From an uncultured Collinsella sp. (GTDB lineage Bacteria > Actinomycetota > Coriobacteriia > Coriobacteriales > Coriobacteriaceae), in the NCBI GenBank assembly GCA_900540935.1, contig UQHW01000018.1, forward strand, positions 1 through 41,795: DNA of 41,795 nucleotides. Reading direction: 5' to 3'. Every line of letters begins with the position of its first letter. Within the stretch, counting starts at the first letter, position 1. Under the pieces are notes generated by a model. That model was given only the letters and a program-made list of their open reading frames with translations. It searched no databases and was not told the DNA's origin. This document shows positions 6,708 to 13,973 of the stretch, piece by piece. Position numbers and translations under genes: made by a program.

Positions 6708-8489
6708 TTACTTGCTCGCGAACAGCCAGATCAGGACGATCACGAGGATTACGGCGACAATGCAGGCGATGGCTCCGGTGAATTTGACGCGTGAGTCGCG
6801 GGTTCGCTTGCGTACGTCGTCTTCGGCGGCCTCGAGTTGGGCAACTTCGCGCTCGGTCTCGGTATACTCGGCCTTGTCGCGTGCCAAGGACCCGGCGAGC
6901 GATTCGGTGATCTCGGGATGGTCGTGCACCTCGGTCGCCTGCTCGATAATCGACTGCGCATGCGCGGCATCTGCCCGGGCGTTTGCGATGGCCTGCTCTT
7001 GCTCGCGGCGTGCCTTGTCCTGTGTGGCGATCTTTTCGCGCAGCTCGCGCTGGCGCGTCGCGGCGGCAGTTTTTGCGGACTGCAACTCGTCGCGCGCGGC
7101 ATCTGCCTCAGCCGTTACGGCCTGGTGCGCTCGTTTAGCGTCAGCGATGGGGGCCTGTGCCTGCTCGACGGCCTGCTCGGCGGCGGCGAGTGAATGCTCA
7201 AGATCGGCGGTCACGCGCGGAATATCTTCCTCGGCCTTGCGGAGGGTGTCGGCAGCGTCGGAGATTTGCATAGACAACTCGCTGGTGCGCACGGTGTAAT
7301 TGGCGGGATTTGCCGAAGGGTTGCGCTGCAGCTCGGCATACTCGCGACGCAAGGTCTCGAGCTGCGCGCGCGTAGCATCGGCAGTTTGTCGTGCGGCGGC
7401 GACACCGGCATCGCGCTCAGCCTTCACTTTGTCGCGGATGCGCTTGGAATCCTCAAGGCGACGAACGAGGCGGTTGCCGGTCTCGCGCGAGCTCGCCTCG
7501 CGGGCTTCCACGGCGTCGAGTGCAGCCTTCAGGCGGAGCTCGGTCGCATCATCTTCTGCCTTCATTTGCTCGAGCTGGCCCTTGAGCTCAGTCGCTTTGG
7601 CGGCACGGGCATCACGGTTAATTTCAGCTGCCGCAGCGGTCTTTTGTGCCGCGGCAATCGCCTGGCGTTGATCGGCGATGATCTGATCGTAGCGGTCTGC
7701 GATGTCCTGGCGCGTCTCGAGCTCCTCTGCCTGGTCGGCGATGCGCTGCTCAAGCTCGGCTAAATGGGCGCGGGCATCGGCGAGTGCCTTCTTGGCGGCG
7801 TTCATCTCGCGCATGGCCGACGCGCCCTGGGCGATAAAAGTGCCCACGGCGTTAGCGGTGTTTGAGACGGCGCTCCCCAGGTCGCGGCTCGTGGCGGGAG
7901 CATGCGAGGTGGTTGGGTGTGCGGCCTTGGCGGCATTCGCATCGGCAGTCTGCGGCGCGGCGATATTGCCGGTGCCGCCTTCGATCACGGAAAAGCCCGC
8001 TGCGTGCGGGTCGACCGCGTCGGCGCCGATCGTGGGGTGCTCGAGTTGCAGGAACGAGGGCATGGTGCTGCCCTGGTCGGCAACCGGGGTCTCGCCGGGC
8101 ACAAACGTCGAGGCGGCCTCGGCTGCTTCCTCTTCCTCGGCGTCGATATCGGCATCGGCGACAGCGTCCTTCATCGCTTTGACGGCATCCATCATGGAGT
8201 CCATGACGGCGTCGAGCTCTTCTTCCGAAGACACCTCGATGGGGCCTGCTACTTGCGGAGCGTTCTCGGCCTTGGGCTCAGTATCGCTCGGGTTCGGCTG
8301 CTCTAGCTGCTCTTCTTTGTCTTGCTCTGCGGCGACATTTGCGTCTGCGGCCTCGCCTGCGGCGGCAGGAGCCTCCTCGACGGCGGCATCAATGCTGCCA
8401 TCGCTGCTGGTAGAAGTATCGCAGTCGTCAATGGTGTCTGCGGAATCATCAATATGCTGTTGAGTCTGGGGGTCCAGCTCGTCTGTCAT
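6708..8489 (-). CDS. C-tail-anchored coiled-coil membrane protein, unknown function
   Basis: I do not recognise a family. The 593-residue protein has an acidic, low-complexity N-terminal third, rich in Asp, Glu and Ala. A very long Ala/Glu/Arg/Gln-rich coiled coil follows (about residues 235-560), then one hydrophobic segment at the C-terminal end (about 570-590, VAVILVIVLIWLF). No signal peptide is visible, so it is probably tail-anchored with the coil in the cytoplasm. The start is the ATG at 8489 (MTDELDP), 9 nt after GAGGAG; the ATG at 8495 is only 3 nt from it. The gene is divergent from the SDR gene. Such proteins can be envelope scaffolds or tethers, but nothing here shows which. Confidence 0.75.
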   Translation of the reverse strand: MTDELDPQTQQHIDDSADTIDDCDTSTSSDGSIDAAVEEAPAAAGEAADANVAAEQDKEEQLEQPNPSDTEPKAENAPQVAGPIEVSSEEELDAVMDSMMDAVKAMKDAVADADIDAEEEEAAEAASTFVPGETPVADQGSTMPSFLQLEHPTIGADAVDPHAAGFSVIEGGTGNIAAPQTADANAAKAAHPTTSHAPATSRDLGSAVSNTANAVGTFIAQGASAMREMNAAKKALADARAHLAELEQRIADQAEELETRQDIADRYDQIIADQRQAIAAAQKTAAAAEINRDARAAKATELKGQLEQMKAEDDATELRLKAALDAVEAREASSRETGNRLVRRLEDSKRIRDKVKAERDAGVAAARQTADATRAQLETLRREYAELQRNPSANPANYTVRTSELSMQISDAADTLRKAEEDIPRVTADLEHSLAAAEQAVEQAQAPIADAKRAHQAVTAEADAARDELQSAKTAAATRQRELREKIATQDKARREQEQAIANARADAAHAQSIIEQATEVHDHPEITESLAGSLARDKAEYTETEREVAQLEAAEDDVRKRTRDSRVKFTGAIACIVAVILVIVLIWLFASK

Positions 8490-8785
8490 AGGCATGTGCT
8501 CCTCATCGTTGTTTGTCACCCTATGATAAAGTCTCGCGCCGACATCCCGCGCCCCGCAGCAAAGTTTCAAAACGTGTTCGATGACTCGTCGCGTTAACAA
8601 AAACTCGGCCGCTCTATCCAATTTTTACTTGACATTCCCTTCGCCGAAAGACGTTGCGCCGTTCGCCCGCCATGGGCTTTATTTTTCACTTGAAGAAGCT
8701 AAAGTTGCATTTCAGCTTTTGGCGCGTTTATTTTGGATGCGCGCAGTCGGCGGGCGTGCCCGTCGCGATTTTGAAAGGACTTCGT

Positions 8786-9586
8786 ATGGGACTTTTCACT
8801 GGTAAGACCGTGATCGTCACCGGCGGCGGCAAGGCCACGCTCAAGGACGGCTCCGCTGGCTCCATCGGCTACGGCATCGATATCGCTTTTGCCAAGGAGG
8901 GCGCGAACCTCGTCATCACCGGCCGCAACGTCGCCAAGCTCGAGGCCGCCAAGGAGTCTCTCGAGGCTGAGTACGGCGTCAAGGTTCTGCCTGTTCAGGC
9001 CGATGTTTCTGCCGGTCAGGACAACGAGGCCGTCGTACAGAACGTTATCGACAAGGCGATTGAGGAGTTCGGCCGCATCGACGCCGTCGTCAACAACGCC
9101 CAGGCCAGCGCCTCGGGCGTGACCATCGCCGACCACACTATGGACCAGTTTAACCTGGCCATTTACTCTGGCCTGTATGCCACCTACCTGTACATGCAGA
9201 AGGCCTATCCGCACCTGAAGGAGACCAAGGGCTCCGTGGTCAACTTTGCTTCGGGCGCCGGCCTGTTTGGCAACTACGGCCAGTGCAGCTACGCCGCCGC
9301 CAAGGAAGGCATCCGCGGCTTGACCCGCGTCGCCGCCAACGAGTGGGGCAAGGACGGCATCAACGTCAACATCGTGTGCCCGCTTGCCTGGACTGCTGCG
9401 CTCGAGAACTTCCAGGATGCCTATCCCGAGGCGTTCAAGGCCAACGTTCACATGCCGCCGGCGGGCCACTACGGCGACGTCGAGAAGGAGATCGGCCGCG
9501 TGGTCGTTCAGCTTTGCGGCCCCGACTTTAAGTATATGAACGGCGAGACCGTCACCCTCGAGGGTGGCATGGGCCAGCGTCCGTAG
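8786..9586 (+). CDS. Short-chain dehydrogenase/reductase (SDR family)
   Basis: A 266-residue cytoplasmic NAD(P)-dependent oxidoreductase. The Rossmann glycine motif is unusual: instead of TGxxxGIG it reads TGGGKATLKDGSAGSIGYG, an expansion of about ten residues. NNAQAS replaces the usual NNAG. The catalytic residues are in place: Ser156 and YAAAK with Tyr169 and Lys173. The C-terminus (NGETVTLEGGMGQRP) is typical of classical SDRs. The start is the ATG at 8786 after AAAGGA; upstream in-frame codons look non-coding. The substrate cannot be read from sequence. A hydroxysteroid dehydrogenase is conceivable in a gut organism but not supported. A structured terminator element begins 2 bp after the stop. 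Confidence 0.88.
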   Translation: MGLFTGKTVIVTGGGKATLKDGSAGSIGYGIDIAFAKEGANLVITGRNVAKLEAAKESLEAEYGVKVLPVQADVSAGQDNEAVVQNVIDKAIEEFGRIDAVVNNAQASASGVTIADHTMDQFNLAIYSGLYATYLYMQKAYPHLKETKGSVVNFASGAGLFGNYGQCSYAAAKEGIRGLTRVAANEWGKDGINVNIVCPLAWTAALENFQDAYPEAFKANVHMPPAGHYGDVEKEIGRVVVQLCGPDFKYMNGETVTLEGGMGQRP

Positions 9587-9588
9587 GG

Positions 9589-9732
9589 GTTACGCGGTTT
9601 TACCAAACCGCGTAACGGCTCGACGCTGCGCGGTCACCAGAGCGACAACTTGTCATTCAAAGAGGGTGGCATGACCAGAAGGTCTATGCCGCCCTCTTTT
9701 CATGCCAATTTGTTCGCTCTGGCGACCGCTCG
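9589..9732 (+). repeat. Structured 3'-end element, copy B (uninterrupted)
   Basis: First hairpin: 12-bp stem, 9589-9600 with 9605-9616. Its closing pair is T-A where copy A has C-G. The linker again contains CTCGACGC. The long stem pairs 9628-9635 with 9724-9731 (one C-U mismatch), then one A-C mismatch, then CCAGAGCGA (9637-9645) with TCGCTCTGG (9714-9722). The upper stem sequence is unrelated to that of copy A but pairs in the same place. The terminator hairpin lies inside. Similarity to the copy A locus continues through CATCGGC (9748-9754) into the GGGGAC hairpin. Confidence 0.8.
9662..9700 (+). terminator. Intrinsic terminator of the SDR gene with GACC-AGAA-GGTC tip
   Basis: 9662-9672 pairs with 9686-9696 over 11 bp with one G-U pair. 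The tip is GACC-AGAA-GGTC (9673-9684) with a T bulge at 9685. TTTT follows at 9697-9700. Confidence 0.9.
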
Positions 9733-9775
9733 CTGACGTTGCCAGGGCATCGGCGTTTGCGTTGCTGACGAAAAG

Positions 9776-9934
9776 TAGTCGTTGGGGACGTTCTTAAATG
9801 ACTAGTCGAAGGGGACAGTCTTGTCGGCACTTGGGGACGGTCCCTAAGTGCCGGCAGATTGGGACACTCCTTTGCAAGATGGCGCTGAAGGCTGTCCCCA
9901 ACAACTAGTCGTTTAAGAACGTCCCCAACGGCTA
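9776..9934. repeat. Large compound GGGGAC-family hairpin repeat
   Basis: Three nested or adjacent stems: 9776-9806 with 9904-9934 (31 bp, two G-U), 9811-9820 with 9890-9899 (10 bp, one G-U) and 9823-9837 with 9841-9855 (15 bp, two G-U). Every departure from Watson-Crick pairing is G-U in + strand RNA. I see no gene in the 443 bp between the SDR gene and tgt; this repeat, the copy B element and the tgt promoter fill it. Confidence 0.8.
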
Positions 9935-9986
9935 GTTGTTTAATGCGCCAGTTTCTGTCGAGTCGGTGCTCCTTGCGGGTTGCCCG

Positions 9987-9992
9987 TATAAT
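9987..9992 (+). promoter_or_regulatory. Probable -10 element for tgt
   Basis: A perfect TATAAT 38 bp before the tgt ATG. No good -35 hexamer is seen at 16-18 bp. AAGGAG at 10015-10020 is the tgt ribosome-binding site, 9 nt from the start. Confidence 0.5.
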
Positions 9993-10029
9993 GGTTTGCG
10001 TATGAGCCGCAACCAAGGAGTTCCAGTTT

Positions 10030-11169
10030 ATGGACCAGAACCTTTTTAAATTCGACCTGATCGCCGAGGACCCGACGACGCACGCGCGTGCCGGCGTGCT
10101 GCACACCCCGCATGGCGACATCGAGACGCCGATCTTTATGCCCGTGGGCACCAAGGCAAACGTCAAGGGCATCCCCACCGAGACCGTCAAGCAGCTCGGT
10201 GCGCAGATCGTGCTCGCCAACACCTACCACCTGTCCATGCGTCCCGGCGAGGACACCATCGCTGAGCTGGGCGGACTGCACAAATTTATGAACTGGCATG
10301 GCCCCATTCTTACCGACTCGGGCGGCTTCCAGGTGTTCAGCCACAACGACGCCGTCAAGCTCACCGACGAGGGCGTACGCTTTATCGTCAACGACTACGA
10401 CGGTCGCCACGTGTTCTGGACGCCCGAGGACAACATGGAAATCGCCATGAAGCTCGGCTCCGACATCTGCATGCAGCTGGACCAGTGCCCGGGCTATCCC
10501 GCCACGCGCGCCTACGTTGAGCGCGCCGTTGAGCTGTCGAGTATGTGGGCCGAGCGCTGCTACAAGGCTCACACCCGCGATGACCAGGCACTTTTCGGCA
10601 TCGTTCAGGGTGGCATGCATCTGGACTTGCGCCTGCGCTCGCTGCGCCATCTGGAGGAGTGCGGTGACTTCCCCGGCTACGGCATCGGCGGCTACTCGGT
10701 GGGCGAGGACCACGAGACCATGTTCGAGACCCTGGCGCCGCTGGCTTCCGAGTACATGCCCAAGCACAAGCCGCGCTACCTGATGGGCGTCGGCAACCCC
10801 ACCACCCTCGTGCGCGGTGTGGGCGTGGGCATCGACATGTTCGACTGCGTGCTGCCGACGCGCACCGGCCGCATGGGCACGGCGTTCTCCAGCGAGGGTC
10901 GCCTTAACTTCCGCAACGCGCGTTTTGCGCACGACGACGGTCCCATCGATCCCACCTGCACCTGCCCGGTGTGCACGGGCGGCTACAGCCGCGCGCTCAT
11001 CCGTCACATGGTCACGCAGAAGGAGATGCTCGGCGGTATTCTGCTGTCGATGCACAACATCTACTACCTGCTCAACCTTATGCAGCGTGCCCGTCAGGCC
11101 ATTATCGAGGGCCGCTACGGTGCGTTCGTGAGCGACTGGATGAACAGCCCCGCGGCGGTGGATTACTAA
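10030..11169 (+). CDS. tgt: tRNA-guanine transglycosylase (Tgt)
   Basis: Exchanges guanine-34 of GUN-anticodon tRNAs for preQ1 (or queuine), the entry step of queuosine modification, upstream of QueA and QueH encoded at 3-4.8 kb. The 379-residue protein has the catalytic LTDSGGFQ (Asp96), the GIDMFDCVLPTR nucleophile block (about 267-278), substrate-binding GIVQGG and GGYSVGE, and a C-terminal zinc site CTCPVC with downstream His. Length is typical of bacterial Tgt. The start has AAGGAG at 9-nt spacing. It is separated from queHA by the insertion sequence and two other genes and probably has its own promoter. Confidence 0.97.
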   Translation: MDQNLFKFDLIAEDPTTHARAGVLHTPHGDIETPIFMPVGTKANVKGIPTETVKQLGAQIVLANTYHLSMRPGEDTIAELGGLHKFMNWHGPILTDSGGFQVFSHNDAVKLTDEGVRFIVNDYDGRHVFWTPEDNMEIAMKLGSDICMQLDQCPGYPATRAYVERAVELSSMWAERCYKAHTRDDQALFGIVQGGMHLDLRLRSLRHLEECGDFPGYGIGGYSVGEDHETMFETLAPLASEYMPKHKPRYLMGVGNPTTLVRGVGVGIDMFDCVLPTRTGRMGTAFSSEGRLNFRNARFAHDDGPIDPTCTCPVCTGGYSRALIRHMVTQKEMLGGILLSMHNIYYLLNLMQRARQAIIEGRYGAFVSDWMNSPAAVDY

Positions 11170-11248
11170 GGACGGCGCGGACGCTTGCGGAGCGCGGGCA
11201 ACGGCAAAGGCCAAGCGGCGATCGGTCGTCGCGTTCGCTAACATGGTC

Positions 11249-11275
11249 TGCAAGACCGCTGACCGATGTCTTGCA
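11249..11275 (+). promoter_or_regulatory. Leader hairpin upstream of the LOG-family gene
   Basis: TGCAAGAC (11249-11256) pairs with GTCTTGCA (11268-11275) across an 11-nt loop. It precedes the terminator-like hairpin in the same 210-bp leader. Any role is inferred. Confidence 0.4.
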
Positions 11276-11318
11276 AGCGCTTGATGCATCGTGGGTACCA
11301 TACCGAATGGTTGATGTT

Positions 11319-11365
11319 CGGGCGGGTGTTTGACGCATGGCGTCGACCCCGCCCGTTTCTGTTTT
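11319..11365 (+). terminator. Terminator-like hairpin just before the LOG gene start
   Basis: CGGGCGGG (11319-11326) pairs with CCCGCCCG (11348-11355), with an inner GACGC/GCGTC stem (11332-11336, 11340-11344), followed by TTTCTGTTTT. It could terminate tgt. However, it ends only about 15 bp before the next start codon and directly abuts its ribosome-binding site, so it may also act as an attenuator. Confidence 0.7.
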
Positions 11366-11379
11366 CGATAGGAGTACCC

Positions 11380-12138
11380 ATGATTAAGAATGAGAACGTC
11401 GAGGGCGAGCCCGCCTACGACGAGACGTACCGCCGCGGCCCCGTGGTCATGCGCGGCCCCATGATTCCTAAGGACAACACCTACGCCAATCTGCTGGCGC
11501 CCGAGGACTCGACCGACTGGCTGCATGCCGATCCCTGGCGCGTGCTGCGCATTCAGGCCGAGTTTGTCGATGGCTTCGGCGCGCTTGCCGAGCTCGGGCC
11601 CGCGGTGACCATCTTCGGTAGTGCCCGCACGCCCAGGACCGATCCGCTCTACAAGGCGGCGCGCACGGTCGGCCGCAAAATCGCCCAGCGCGGCGTCGCG
11701 GTTATCACCGGCGGCGGCCCTGGCATCATGGAGGCGGCCAACAGGGGAGCGGCGAGCGCCAACGGCAAGTCGGTCGGTTTGGGTATCGAACTACCGCACG
11801 AGCAGGGGCTCAACAAATACGTGAACCTGGGTATGGACTTCCGCTACTTCTTTGTGCGCAAGACCATGTTCGTCAAATACAGCTCGGGCGCCATCGTGTT
11901 TCCCGGAGGTTTTGGTACGCTCGACGAGATGTTCGAGGTGCTCACGCTGGTGCAGACGCACAAGGTCAAGCGCATGCCGCTCGTGCTGGTAGGCAGCGAG
12001 TACTGGCAGGGCCTGTTCGACTGGCTCAACGGCCCGGTGATGGATGCCGGTATGATCAGCCCGCTCGATCCCGAGCTCGTACACATCACCGACGACCTCA
12101 ACGAAGCCGTCGACATTGCCCTGAGTGGGCTGATGTAG
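11380..12138 (+). CDS. LOG-family (TIGR00730) Rossmann-fold protein
   Basis: A 252-residue cytoplasmic protein of the LOG / lysine decarboxylase-like family. Members often hydrolyse cytokinin- or purine-type nucleoside 5'-monophosphates to free base and ribose-5-phosphate. The nucleotide-binding ITGGGPGIMEAAN (about 108-120) and the signature PGGFGTLDE (175-183) are present. The N-terminal 60 or so residues extend beyond the minimal LOG core, as in larger bacterial homologues. The start is the ATG at 11380 after AGGAG; the long upstream in-frame region overlaps a hairpin and is not coding. The actual substrate is unknown. Confidence 0.88.
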   Translation: MIKNENVEGEPAYDETYRRGPVVMRGPMIPKDNTYANLLAPEDSTDWLHADPWRVLRIQAEFVDGFGALAELGPAVTIFGSARTPRTDPLYKAARTVGRKIAQRGVAVITGGGPGIMEAANRGAASANGKSVGLGIELPHEQGLNKYVNLGMDFRYFFVRKTMFVKYSSGAIVFPGGFGTLDEMFEVLTLVQTHKVKRMPLVLVGSEYWQGLFDWLNGPVMDAGMISPLDPELVHITDDLNEAVDIALSGLM

Positions 12139-12170
12139 GGCAATCGTGCCCACCGCGATATGAATATATA

Positions 12171-12186
12171 TAGCAATCTGATGCTA
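12171..12186. promoter_or_regulatory. Possible operator of the toxin-antitoxin operon
   Basis: TAGCA (12171-12175) and TGCTA (12182-12186) form an inverted repeat. A -10-like TATACT at 12216-12221 follows, 32 bp before the antitoxin ATG. RelB-type antitoxins usually repress their own promoter, which makes an operator here likely; this particular repeat is a guess. Confidence 0.3.
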
Positions 12187-12252
12187 TCTAACGTCAGTTT
12201 GCCATTTATATTGGGTATACTGATGCAAAAGACGAGGGCGAGGAGGTCGCGT

Positions 12253-12552
12253 ATGTCTACTGCAACGGTTAAGCCTACGACGGTTCGCATCGAAGAGGGG
12301 CTCAAGGAGCAGGCGACTGAGTTCTTGGATTCGGTCGGCCTCAGCCTCAATTCCTATCTGAATCTTGCCGTTCGGCAGCTTGTAAATCAGCGAAAGATTC
12401 CTTTTGAGATCGTAGGAAGGGCGGAAGTGCCCAACGAAGCGACGAGGCGTGCCATGGTAATCGCCGAGGCTCATGAGTTGGGGATTTTGCCGGACGATAG
12501 CCCGTCATTCAACGACGCTGATGAGCTTATGTCGTTCCTCGATGAGGACTAG
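12253..12552 (+). CDS. RelB/DinJ-family antitoxin
   Basis: A 99-residue antitoxin. The N-terminal ribbon-helix-helix (about residues 8-50, TVRIEEGLKEQATEFLDSVG) resembles DinJ/RelB. The C-terminal acidic tail (SFNDADELMSFLDED) would wrap the toxin. AGGAGG lies 7 nt before the ATG at 12253; the earlier in-frame ATG has no such site. The toxin gene starts 2 bp after its stop, so the two are translationally coupled. The pair probably represses its own promoter. Confidence 0.92.
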   Translation: MSTATVKPTTVRIEEGLKEQATEFLDSVGLSLNSYLNLAVRQLVNQRKIPFEIVGRAEVPNEATRRAMVIAEAHELGILPDDSPSFNDADELMSFLDED

Positions 12553-12554
12553 CG

Positions 12555-12863
12555 ATGTTTGAGATTAAAGTCGAGGCTCAGTTTAAGGCGGATTACAAAC
12601 GGACGATGCGCATCCATCCGCAGCTAAAGAGTGAGTTTAAAGCGGCGGTTGCAGAGCTTGTGGCCCATGGGTCGCTTCCAGCGGAGTACGGCGCCCACGA
12701 GCTCTCAAACCCGGGCGGAAACTACAACGGCCACATCGATTTCCACCTATCCGATGGCTTGGTCGATGTGGTCGTTCTTTATCTTCCCCATAAGACTAAC
12801 CCAGTGATTAGGCTGGTGAGAATGGGCACTCATCAGGAGCTGTTTCAGGGCCCGCTGGGCTGA
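12555..12863 (+). CDS. YafQ-family type II toxin (mRNA interferase)
   Basis: A 102-residue RelE/ParE-superfamily toxin of the YafQ type, which cleaves mRNA in the ribosome. Features of the family include the basic start KVEAQFKADYKRTMR, the central LPAEYGAHELSNPGGNYNGHIDFHL (cut here into its recognisable parts: AEYGAHELS and YNGHIDFHL) and the C-terminal VRMGTHQELF. The H.L...Y.G..H pattern and the final TH..LF supply the catalytic histidines. One oddity is SDGLVDVVVLYL, where YafQ proteins usually have a DWLLIY-like segment. The reading frame is intact, so it is probably active. A hairpin repeat follows 15 bp after the stop. Confidence 0.88.
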   Translation: MFEIKVEAQFKADYKRTMRIHPQLKSEFKAAVAELVAHGSLPAEYGAHELSNPGGNYNGHIDFHLSDGLVDVVVLYLPHKTNPVIRLVRMGTHQELFQGPLG

Positions 12864-12878
12864 TCGCCGATTTCTAGG

Positions 12879-12941
12879 TTGCGGTGGAATAGGGATTGAT
12901 TTGCGGCTGATAAGCCAAAAATAGTCCCTATTCCACCGCAA
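12879..12941. repeat. TTGCGGTG-family hairpin repeat, copy 2
   Basis: A perfect 17-bp stem, 12879-12895 with 12925-12941, lies between the convergent yafQ-like and degV-like genes and probably serves as a shared terminator. The loop contains a GGC..GCC mini-stem as in copy 3. Confidence 0.8.
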
Positions 12942-12956
12942 GCGGTAAAGGTGCCC

Positions 12957-13817
12957 CTAGTGGATGGGCTGGTAGCGGGGGCAGTAGCTGATGGCGATGG
13001 CGTCGACGCCTACATGGGTGGCGATGGTGCAGCCGATGGGGCCGGTGCCGGCGTCTACATAGTCTTGGCCTGCGAGCGCTTGGCTGACGAGCTCCTGCTC
13101 CTCGGCGGCGCCGGTCGTGAGCACGCGCACGCTGGAGCCCGGATGCTCAGCCAAAAATGCGAGGCAATCGGCCATGGTGTTGGTAACGATGCGCTTGGCA
13201 CCGCGGCCCTTTTTTATGGCCTTGATCTCGCCCGATTTCCACTCCGGCGAAACGGCCAGGCGAATGTTGAGCATTTGCGTGAGCTGGCCGGCGAGCTTGG
13301 GCGCACGGCCGTTCTTGACCAGGTTCTCGAGTGTGCGCGGAATCAGCAGCAGGTGGGCGTCGGGCAGCGTCGCGCGGATCTGAGCCTCGGTCTCGTCCAG
13401 GCTGCGGCCGTCCTCGCGCATGGCGAGCGCGTACTCCACCAGCAGGCCCTCGGCGCCCGAGCCGGTGCGCGAATCGATGCAGCGCACGTCGAGCTCGTGG
13501 GTATCGGCCACCTGGCACGCGTTGGCGTAGCAGGCGGACCACTCGCTGCACAGCGAGATAAAGATGGCGCTGTCGTGGCCGTCGGCGCGCACGCGGTCAA
13601 AGAGTGCCTTGAACTCGCCGGCGCTCGGCTGCGAGGTGTGCGGCAGCTGCTCGGAGCCAGCCATGCGCGCGACGTACTCCTGGGCGGTAATCTGCACCTG
13701 GTCGAGCAGGTCCTCGCCCTCGATAATCACATGCAGCGGAATCACGTAAATGCCGAGCTCTTGAGCACGGGCGGGGGAGATGTCCGACGTGGAGTCGGTT
13801 ATGATGGCAAAAGACAT
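12957..13817 (-). CDS. DegV-family fatty-acid-binding protein
   Basis: A 286-residue protein of the DegV/FakB family. Members bind a single fatty acid and, in FakAB systems, present it to the FakA kinase. The start MSFAIITDSTSDISP is the family hallmark (strand plus TDSTSD loop). HTSQPSAGEF (about 60-69) is the conserved fatty-acid/phosphate loop, and CIDSRTGSGAEGLLV is another typical block. The start is the ATG at 13817 with GAAAGGTG upstream. No FakA kinase is in the window, and several DegV paralogues per genome are usual. TATACT (13874-13879 on the minus strand) could be its -10. Confidence 0.93.
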   Translation of the reverse strand: MSFAIITDSTSDISPARAQELGIYVIPLHVIIEGEDLLDQVQITAQEYVARMAGSEQLPHTSQPSAGEFKALFDRVRADGHDSAIFISLCSEWSACYANACQVADTHELDVRCIDSRTGSGAEGLLVEYALAMREDGRSLDETEAQIRATLPDAHLLLIPRTLENLVKNGRAPKLAGQLTQMLNIRLAVSPEWKSGEIKAIKKGRGAKRIVTNTMADCLAFLAEHPGSSVRVLTTGAAEEQELVSQALAGQDYVDAGTGPIGCTIATHVGVDAIAISYCPRYQPIH

Positions 13818-13910
13818 AATTGCACCTTTCGTTGGGGCGCGACGGCGCCGCCTTCTGAGAGCAAAGTGCGACAAGTATAGTGGAGTCGTTCCACATTTCT
13901 AGGTTCAATT

Positions 13911-13924
13911 GTTGAATAGTCAAC
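13911..13924. promoter_or_regulatory. Inverted repeat in the degV/HAD divergent promoter region
   Basis: GTTGA (13911-13915) and TCAAC (13920-13924) are separated by ATAG. It lies between two divergent genes and could be a small operator, but nothing identifies a regulator. Confidence 0.3.
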
Positions 13925-13973
13925 AGTTTGAAGTGTCGGTGTGGAAATCGTCAACTGGGGAAGAGGGATGCCG

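Noticed and set aside
8786..9586. Bile-acid hydroxysteroid dehydrogenase assignment for the SDR
   Set aside because: Only general SDR motifs are visible; the sequence does not resemble the HSDHs I know closely enough.
9940..11526. 528-codon minus-strand frame opposite tgt
   Set aside because: Shadow of tgt, which has all catalytic motifs; the reverse frame has no domain features.
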